Shown here piece by piece: positions 29,653 through 34,465 of a stretch of DNA of 34,465 nucleotides. The stretch is taken from assembly GCA_017453255.1 (NCBI GenBank), contig JAFTKN010000007.1, positions 1 through 34,465 of the forward strand. Reading direction: 5' to 3'. Each line of letters opens with the position of its first letter. Position 1 is the stretch's first letter. The DNA is from Clostridia bacterium (GTDB lineage Bacteria; Bacillota; Clostridia; Oscillospirales; CAG-272). Made by a program: the position numbers and the translations under genes. The notes beneath the pieces were generated by a model. The model made no database searches and was not told the DNA's origin. It saw only the letters and a list, made by a program, of their open reading frames with translations.

Positions 29653-30237
29653 TTATTTTTTAGCCGATTTAGACGGCATTTTTTTCTTTTTAACGGAAAA
29701 ACCAAATTTTCCAATTCTTTCACCGAGCTTGTAATACTCGCCGTGAGCAAATGCACAAAGGTGAGCACGATTAATACAAAGCTTCTCACCCTCTAAAAGA
29801 CTCTTTTCCACATTAACAGCTAAAATGTCAGCAAGAAACATATGGTGTGAGCCTAATGGTATAATGTCAGTAACCTTACATTCAATAGAAATAGGGCACT
29901 CAGAAATCATCGGAGCATCAATTTTGCTCGCCTTTTCCTTAGTAAAGCCACATTTTGAAAACTTATCAACCCTTCTGCCAGTGTGCATACCACAGAAATC
30001 GGCTTTTTTAGCAAGCGATGCAGGAGTTAAATTAATAACAAACTCCATTTTTTCCTTTAAAATATCAAAGGAATATCTGCTCGGACGAATTGAAATATAG
30101 GTTTTAGGTGGAATAGTATTAGTAATACCACACCAAGCAACCGTAATTATATTAGATTTTTCCATATCCCCAAGGGATACCATAACCGAGGGAACAGGAG
30201 CAACCAAAGCTCCCCCCTGCCAAGAAATCTTATCCAT
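29653..30237 (-). CDS. Flavin reductase family protein (FMN-binding split barrel)
   Basis: The 194-residue protein fits the flavin reductase-like family: ALVAPVPSVMVSLGD and IITVAWCGITNTIPPKTYISIRPSRYS near the N-terminus, FVINLTPASLAKKADFCGMHTGRRVDKF in the middle (the FMN-binding part), then ISIECKVTDIIPLGSHHMFLADILAV. These proteins bind FMN and reduce it or act as electron carriers, partnering other oxidoreductases. MDKISW at 30237 is chosen because the longer frame overlaps the upstream gene; the binding site GGAAAG is weak, so coupling to the upstream gene (stop at 30239) is likely. The C-terminus is basic (KKKKMPSKSAKK). Confidence 0.9.
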   Translation of the reverse strand: MDKISWQGGALVAPVPSVMVSLGDMEKSNIITVAWCGITNTIPPKTYISIRPSRYSFDILKEKMEFVINLTPASLAKKADFCGMHTGRRVDKFSKCGFTKEKASKIDAPMISECPISIECKVTDIIPLGSHHMFLADILAVNVEKSLLEGEKLCINRAHLCAFAHGEYYKLGERIGKFGFSVKKKKMPSKSAKK

Positions 30238-30238
30238 A

Positions 30239-30712
30239 TTAATTCTTTCCGTAAATATTATATACCGTAAGTCCGCTTCGTTTAGCGTAATTGTAGGTTT
30301 GTCCTGTGCCTGAATGACCATTTCCATCAAAAAAGGCAATACAATAACTACTTGAATCGACCATTTTATAATTACGAGCCTTCATACAGCCATTGAAGTA
30401 ATCATAATCAGGCATATCAACAAAGTCAGCCTTTTTTAAGATTTTCTTATAAAGTGCTTTTTCGGAAAATGACCAGCCATTAGATTGATTTTTACAGGGT
30501 GCAAAAATAAAAAGCTTAATATTTGGGTAGGTTTTCTTTGCCTCTAAAACAGCAAGCGATGCTTCAGTATCAAAGCCGAGTGCACCACCTGAAATAAATG
30601 TGTCAACTCCTAAGGAGATAACATATTCAATCCCACGCATAAGGCATGTCTTATCAAGCATATTTCCCAGATGTCTGTGACCTGTAAAAAGACAGGTTTT
30701 TTCTCTTGTCAT
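30239..30712 (-). CDS. SLOG-family protein (DUF1273/YpsA-like)
   Basis: This 157-residue protein shows CLFTGHRHLGN at the N-terminus, ISGGALGFDTEASLAVL (about 40-56), a middle LFIFAPCKNQ, RNYKMVDSSSYCIAFFDG and GHSGTGQTYNYAKRSG at the C-terminus. These are hallmarks of the DUF1273/YpsA group of the SLOG superfamily, thought to bind nucleotides or nucleotide-derived ligands. YpsA of Bacillus subtilis affects cell division, but no such role is shown here. AGAGGG precedes the start, and a sigma-A promoter lies about 25 bases upstream. It heads an operon with flavin reductase and SGNH hydrolase. Confidence 0.85.
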   Translation of the reverse strand: MTREKTCLFTGHRHLGNMLDKTCLMRGIEYVISLGVDTFISGGALGFDTEASLAVLEAKKTYPNIKLFIFAPCKNQSNGWSFSEKALYKKILKKADFVDMPDYDYFNGCMKARNYKMVDSSSYCIAFFDGNGHSGTGQTYNYAKRSGLTVYNIYGKN

Positions 30713-30734
30713 AATAGCACCCTCTTTCTATTCA

Positions 30735-30763
30735 AGTATAGCATTTTAAAGAAAGAATTACAA
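30735..30763 (-). promoter_or_regulatory. Promoter of the SLOG operon
   Basis: On the minus strand, TTGTAA (30758-30763), 17 bases and TATACT (30735-30740). The -35 is weak, the -10 good. Confidence 0.65.
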
Positions 30764-30840
30764 TAAATATTTACAAAAAAACTAAAAACCCTAAAAAATA
30801 ATATTTCCCACCTAAAAAAGCTAAAAAGTAGTAGCATAGA

Positions 30841-30873
30841 GTGACAAATTCTGCTTTCATCCCTAACTATAAT
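30841..30873 (+). promoter_or_regulatory. spoIIE: Probable Spo0A-type promoter of spoIIE
   Basis: TATAAT (30868-30873) lies 21 bases after GTGACA (30841-30846). The usual 17-base position has no -35 match. In B. subtilis spoIIE and spoIIG promoters have similarly long spacers and need phosphorylated Spo0A. TGACAAA (30842-30848) resembles the Spo0A box TGNCGAA with one mismatch. The reading is inference. Confidence 0.5.
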
Positions 30874-30896
30874 AATATTTGTAAGGAGGGATTTTT

Positions 30897-33209
30897 ATGA
30901 CAGGCTTACAACTAAAAAACAAAATTTTATCACCTCAAATAAAAATGATATTTGTTGAGGTAATCCTATTTGCGCTCGGCTTTTTTCTAATGCCGTTACA
31001 ATTCTATTTTGGAATATGCCCCTTTGCGATTTCGCTGATTTCAGCCAGTAGGAAATACACTCCCTTTGCCTTTGCAGGAGCAATTTTGTCGGTTATATTC
31101 TTTATGGGTGCAGACGTTACATACGTTGTTGCCCTAATAGCCCTTATAGGCTTAAGAATCGTAGCCTCATTTATCAAGGTTGAAAACGATAAATATAAGC
31201 TATCCTTAGATAGTGATAAGGAGGACAAGGAGCTTTCAAAAATCTTTTGTGAAAGCGTATATTTGAGAGTGTCAGTAGGCGCACTTGTTTCTCTTGGAAT
31301 AGGAATTTATTTCGTAATAGCTAACGGATATTTATATTATGATATTTTTGCTATGGTTTTTTCCTCTGTTTTTACGGGCGCACTTACTTATATGCTTAGT
31401 GGAGCGTTTGAAAAGGAAAGAAAAAGCAGTCGATTTTCTATAGCAATTTTAGCATTTATATTTATCCTTGCTTACGCATTTCGTGGAGTAGAGCTTTTTG
31501 GCATAGATATATCAATGTTTATGTCCTTTACCTTAGTTTTATATATGTCAAGGTATGTATCGGGTATAAAGGCATGTGTTTTTGGCTTAGCCCTCGGTGT
31601 TGCACAAAGTGTAATGTTTGCACCAGTTTATGGTATAGCTGGTCTTGTTTCGGGCTTTATATGGAGGCTCTCACCATTTTTGGCAATAATGAGTGGCTTT
31701 GTTCTTTCGCTTGGCTATGGTATATATAGTGCAGGCTATCAGGCTATTGTATATTTAGCGCCAGAGCTTCTTGCCTCGTCACTTATTATGTACCCCTTAA
31801 TTCGCTTTGAGCTTTTGCCTAAGCTTAAAATTATAAAAAGAGAGAGCAAGGTAAGCAAAAGCATTGAGGCGGTAATAGCTGAGGGAAAATCAAGAGATGC
31901 AAAAAGAAGGCTTAATATAGCATCAAAGAGCTTTGAGGGTGTTTCAAAAATGCTCAAGGACATTTCAAGAAGAATGAAAAGCCCTGACAGAGCCTATTAT
32001 GGCAGGCTATCCTTAGAAACGACAGAGGCATATTGCTACACCTGTCCTAAAAAGGATATTTGCTGGCAAAATGACACAAGAACAACAGAGAGAAATATAT
32101 CAAGACTTGGAGAGGGTGCATTTCTGAATGGAGAGAGCAGAAAAAGTGATGTTGAGGAGAGGTTTTTGCATCGCTGTCCCCATATCGAAGGAATAATTGA
32201 TGATATAAACAAAAAAAGCAAAAGCGAGCTAAAGGAAGGCATTAAAAACGATAAATTAGAGTTAAGTGCGAAATGCTATGAGCTTGTTTCAAAATTGTTT
32301 TCTAAAATAGGTAGTGGAATCGAAAAAAACAAGGAAATAGATGTATCTCTTTCAAACAAGGTTTCCTCAATTCTTTCAAATGCAGGGCTTGTCTTCGGGC
32401 GTAGCGAGGCTTATGGAAGGGGCAAAATACAAATAGCGGTAACTGACATTGACTTAGTAAGGTCAAGCTGTAAGGGTGAGGACATTTCAAATGCACTGAC
32501 TAAGGAATTAAAAATACCCTTTGGAAAGCCATCATTACAGGGTAGCATGGACTCAGCAAGCCTTGAAATAGAAAGCCTTGCAAGAAATACAGTAAAATGC
32601 TATCCCTTTGGACTTCCTGCAAGTGAAAGAGAGGTAAGTGGCGATTCTGTATCAATCTTTCAGGGTGAGGACGAGGAGCAGTATGTTATAATTTGCGACG
32701 GAATGGGAAGTGGTAAGGAGGCTAAATTAACCTCTAAAATGTGTGTCGAGTTCTTAGAAAAAACCTTATCTGTAACTAAGGAAAAGGAGCTTTTGCTCTC
32801 AATGCTAAATAGTCTTGTCAGAGCAAAGAGTCAGGAATGCTCGTCAAGCGTGGATCTGCTTGAAATAGACAGCTTTTCAGGTAGTGCAACCCTTATAAAA
32901 AGTGGCTCTGCACCCTCTTATGTAAAAAGAGGTGATAAAATACTAAAGCTTCAGTCGAAAACAGCCCCAATCGGTATTTTAAAGGAGCTTGATGCCCAAA
33001 GGCACGAGTTCGCCTTTGAAAAGGGGGATTTAATAGTTATGGTAAGTGACGGAATTTTGCCTGTAAGAAGTAATGATAGCTGGTTAAATGAGCTAATAGA
33101 AAACGAAACAGATATAAAAGCGCTTCCTAAGAAAATAGTCGAGGGTGCGAAAAGAGAAAACAAGGACAAGCTTGACGATATGACAGTAGTTTGTGCATTA
33201 ATTGAATAA
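30897..33209 (+). CDS. spoIIE: Stage II sporulation protein E (SpoIIE), PP2C-type phosphatase
   Basis: SpoIIE dephosphorylates the anti-anti-sigma factor SpoIIAA to activate sigma-F in the forespore and acts at the asymmetric division septum. The 770 residues show the expected order: about ten membrane helices (20-300), a central regulatory region with Cys-containing EAYCYTCPKKDICW and HRCPHIE, and a C-terminal PP2C domain (about 560-769). The PP2C domain includes VIICDGMGSGKEA (about 598-610) with its metal-binding Asp and MVSDGIL (about 715). The length is slightly below the 827 residues of B. subtilis SpoIIE. GTAAGGAGGG precedes the start. It indicates genetic capacity for endospore formation, though one gene does not prove it. 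A lipoprotein gene follows 46 bases downstream and may be cotranscribed. Confidence 0.95.
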   Translation: MTGLQLKNKILSPQIKMIFVEVILFALGFFLMPLQFYFGICPFAISLISASRKYTPFAFAGAILSVIFFMGADVTYVVALIALIGLRIVASFIKVENDKYKLSLDSDKEDKELSKIFCESVYLRVSVGALVSLGIGIYFVIANGYLYYDIFAMVFSSVFTGALTYMLSGAFEKERKSSRFSIAILAFIFILAYAFRGVELFGIDISMFMSFTLVLYMSRYVSGIKACVFGLALGVAQSVMFAPVYGIAGLVSGFIWRLSPFLAIMSGFVLSLGYGIYSAGYQAIVYLAPELLASSLIMYPLIRFELLPKLKIIKRESKVSKSIEAVIAEGKSRDAKRRLNIASKSFEGVSKMLKDISRRMKSPDRAYYGRLSLETTEAYCYTCPKKDICWQNDTRTTERNISRLGEGAFLNGESRKSDVEERFLHRCPHIEGIIDDINKKSKSELKEGIKNDKLELSAKCYELVSKLFSKIGSGIEKNKEIDVSLSNKVSSILSNAGLVFGRSEAYGRGKIQIAVTDIDLVRSSCKGEDISNALTKELKIPFGKPSLQGSMDSASLEIESLARNTVKCYPFGLPASEREVSGDSVSIFQGEDEEQYVIICDGMGSGKEAKLTSKMCVEFLEKTLSVTKEKELLLSMLNSLVRAKSQECSSSVDLLEIDSFSGSATLIKSGSAPSYVKRGDKILKLQSKTAPIGILKELDAQRHEFAFEKGDLIVMVSDGILPVRSNDSWLNELIENETDIKALPKKIVEGAKRENKDKLDDMTVVCALIE

Positions 33210-33255
33210 TATTTTCATATATATTAAGGAAAAACTGTGTTAAATGGAGCTTAAA

Positions 33256-33732
33256 ATGAAAAAAGCACTGATTTTATTACCCTTGATATTGCTTTCTCTT
33301 TCTTCCTGTATAAATCAAAGCTATGGAATTTTACCATATCAACAAAAGAATATAGAGGCTGAAATTACTGTAAACAATGAATTTAAAATAAGGCTAATAA
33401 AAAGGGAAAATATAACCCTTGAAATAATCGAGCCAAAGGAGCTTGATACAATGAGCTTTATAATAGAGGAAAATGGAATTTTGGCAAAAAACAACAACAT
33501 AGAAATTCTTTTAGAAAAGGAAAGCCTTGACGGAATTTATGCCCTTAGCCAGATTTTTTCCTTAAATGAGTCCTTTTTAACCTCAATGGAAGAGGGTCAA
33601 CTAACCTTTGAGCAAAACGAAACCCACTATAAGCTAACCTTAGGCAAAAACGACCTACCCGATAAGATAATCATATCCTCAAATAGCTTCTATTACGAAA
33701 TTTCCATTGATGGAATAGAAATATTAAGTTAA
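33256..33732 (+). CDS. Small lipoprotein
   Basis: The 158-residue protein starts with MKKALILLPLILLSLSSC: a lipoprotein signal with lipobox LSSC, so Cys18 should be lipidated and the protein tethered outside the membrane. The rest is soluble and rich in beta strands (EAEITVNNEFKIRLIKRENITLEIIEPKEL; LTFEQNETHYKLTLGKND). The alternating strand pattern is compatible with a LolA/LppX-like half-barrel fold, but I cannot confirm it. ATG 33256 is favoured over an upstream ATG at 33244 because GGAG lies 5-6 bases before it. It sits directly after spoIIE and before a terminator, hence probably in the same transcript. Function is unknown. Confidence 0.8.
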   Translation: MKKALILLPLILLSLSSCINQSYGILPYQQKNIEAEITVNNEFKIRLIKRENITLEIIEPKELDTMSFIIEENGILAKNNNIEILLEKESLDGIYALSQIFSLNESFLTSMEEGQLTFEQNETHYKLTLGKNDLPDKIIISSNSFYYEISIDGIEILS

Positions 33733-33759
33733 CCCAAATAATTATATAAATATAAAAAT

Positions 33760-33793
33760 AGCCTATGAGAGATTTACTGTCATAGGCTTTTTT
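33760..33793 (+). terminator. Terminator of the spoIIE-lipoprotein unit
   Basis: The stem AGCCTATGA (33760-33768) with TCATAGGCT (33780-33788) is followed by TTTTT. Confidence 0.85.
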
Positions 33794-33915
33794 GGTTGTA
33801 ACTAAGGCATAATGAAATCCGTCATATAATATGAGGAATTTTGGTAACACAAAAAGCTGTAAAAATCATTAAAATATTAATAAATTGTAAATTTTTCCAA
33901 AAGGTTGAACCATTT

Positions 33916-33944
33916 TTGCACCCTTTGACCTTTTTAATTATAGA
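33916..33944 (+). promoter_or_regulatory. Candidate promoter for the terminal exported-protein gene
   Basis: TTGCAC (33916-33921), 17 bases and TATAGA (33939-33944), about 47 bases upstream of the ATG. The match is moderate. Confidence 0.5.
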
Positions 33945-33991
33945 AAAGTAAAAAAGCAAGTTGTAATAAAAATAAAAAAGGAGAAAGATTT

Positions 33992-34267
33992 ATGGAGGTC
34001 AAGGAAAGAAAGCTCACAAGAATTTTTACAGCAATTATGGCAGTATTAATTTTACTGTTATCCGTGCCAATGTCTGCACTTGCATCAGATTCATTTGCAG
34101 AGACAGAGAATGAAACAGGAGCTGAAGAAATTGAGCTTCAAAATGATGAGATAATTGTATTAAAGGAAAACGAAGACCTGAGGGAAGCCAATATTAAGCA
34201 CTATGACTTATCAAATGGAATAAGTAAAGCATTTAGCCTTACGGAAACCGAGCCCAATTGGTTTTAG
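33992..34267 (+). pseudogene. Short exported protein, probable stump of a larger surface protein
   Basis: This 91-residue reading frame starts with GGAG 12 bases upstream. A signal peptide (KLTRIFTAIMAVLILLLSVPMSALA, cleavage near residue 32) is followed by an acidic stretch and REANIKHYDLSNGISKAFSLTE. A segment of this type (LREENVKHFRLSDGTY-like) opens large RHS/wall-associated surface proteins in clostridia, where it leads into hundreds more residues. Here a stop occurs shortly after, and the next 198 bases show no continuation. It is therefore likely a truncated remnant, although a genuinely small exported protein cannot be excluded. No downstream gene is visible in the rest of the window (34268-34465). 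Confidence 0.5.
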
Positions 34268-34465
34268 ATGGAAAATAGCTTGCCTTACTGTGTTAAAAAA
34301 GCTTGCTAATTTTTTAATTACCTGCACTTTTTTGCCTTGTAAACCAACCTATTTTCTCATTTGAAACTGTGTGCATCTTTGAACGAATAAATCAGTAGAG
34401 GATTTTTTCGAGCTTTGGTGCAGACAGTTAAAAAACTTTCAAATCAAAGGTCGGACTAAGCCTCA

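Noticed and set aside
29643..29789. 50-residue N-terminal extension of the SGNH hydrolase
   Set aside because: It lies inside the flavin reductase gene and a clear AAGGAG precedes the shorter start.

Overview
This 34.5 kb window is chromosomal DNA from a low-GC Gram-positive bacterium, most likely an anaerobic and probably uncultivated member of class Clostridia. Support comes from strong AAGGAGG ribosome binding sites, many sigma-A promoters with 17-bp spacers, rho-independent terminators, a spoIIE sporulation phosphatase, pyruvate phosphate dikinase, an FMN riboswitch in front of ribU, a Firmicutes-style secG-rnr order and a BspA-type leucine-rich-repeat surface protein. The precise lineage cannot be read from the sequence. 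I see no rRNA, tRNA, CRISPR array, intact insertion sequence or prophage.

Layout. 1-1.2 kb: a YitT-family membrane protein. 1.4-4.5 kb: a small accessory module, with three leftward genes (two unknown, one HhH-GPD glycosylase-like) facing away from a rightward gene for a WYL-type regulator that seems to have lost its WYL core and gained a leucine-rich tail; a 14-bp perfect palindrome lies exactly midway between the two -35 boxes. 4.5-4.9 kb: gene-free DNA with decayed repeats. 4.9-7 kb: type I asparaginase, then the FMN riboswitch and ribU. 7-10.4 kb: two duplicated ATPase-permease pairs of bacitracin/lantibiotic-export type. 10.5-21.3 kb: a leftward run of alpha-L-fucosidase, ppdK, rnr, an extended secG, a polytopic GT-C-like protein, a Fur-family regulator and glyA, the last two overlapping as ATGA.

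21.5-24.1 kb holds the most unusual gene: a membrane-anchored 868-residue protein with degenerate InlB-type B-repeats, two Glu/Pro-rich tandem-repeat stretches, a domain I cannot assign to a named family, and a C-terminus closely resembling the C-terminal domain of ribosomal protein uL15. It is driven by a perfect consensus promoter. 24.2-28.8 kb: a zinc-ribbon membrane protein divergent from an organophosphate-type MFS transporter, then the BspA-like protein, whose promoter sits just downstream of a 17-T run. 29-30.7 kb: a leftward operon of a SLOG/DUF1273 protein, a flavin reductase and an SGNH hydrolase. 30.9-33.7 kb: spoIIE with an unusual 21-bp promoter spacing, then a small lipoprotein. 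The window ends with a short exported protein that looks like the stump of a larger surface protein.

The best candidates for undescribed biology are the uL15-like membrane protein and the divergent WYL-derived/HhH-GPD module. Start codons were chosen by ribosome binding sites, and several therefore lie inside the longest open frame. All family assignments are from motif recognition by eye and no database search was possible.
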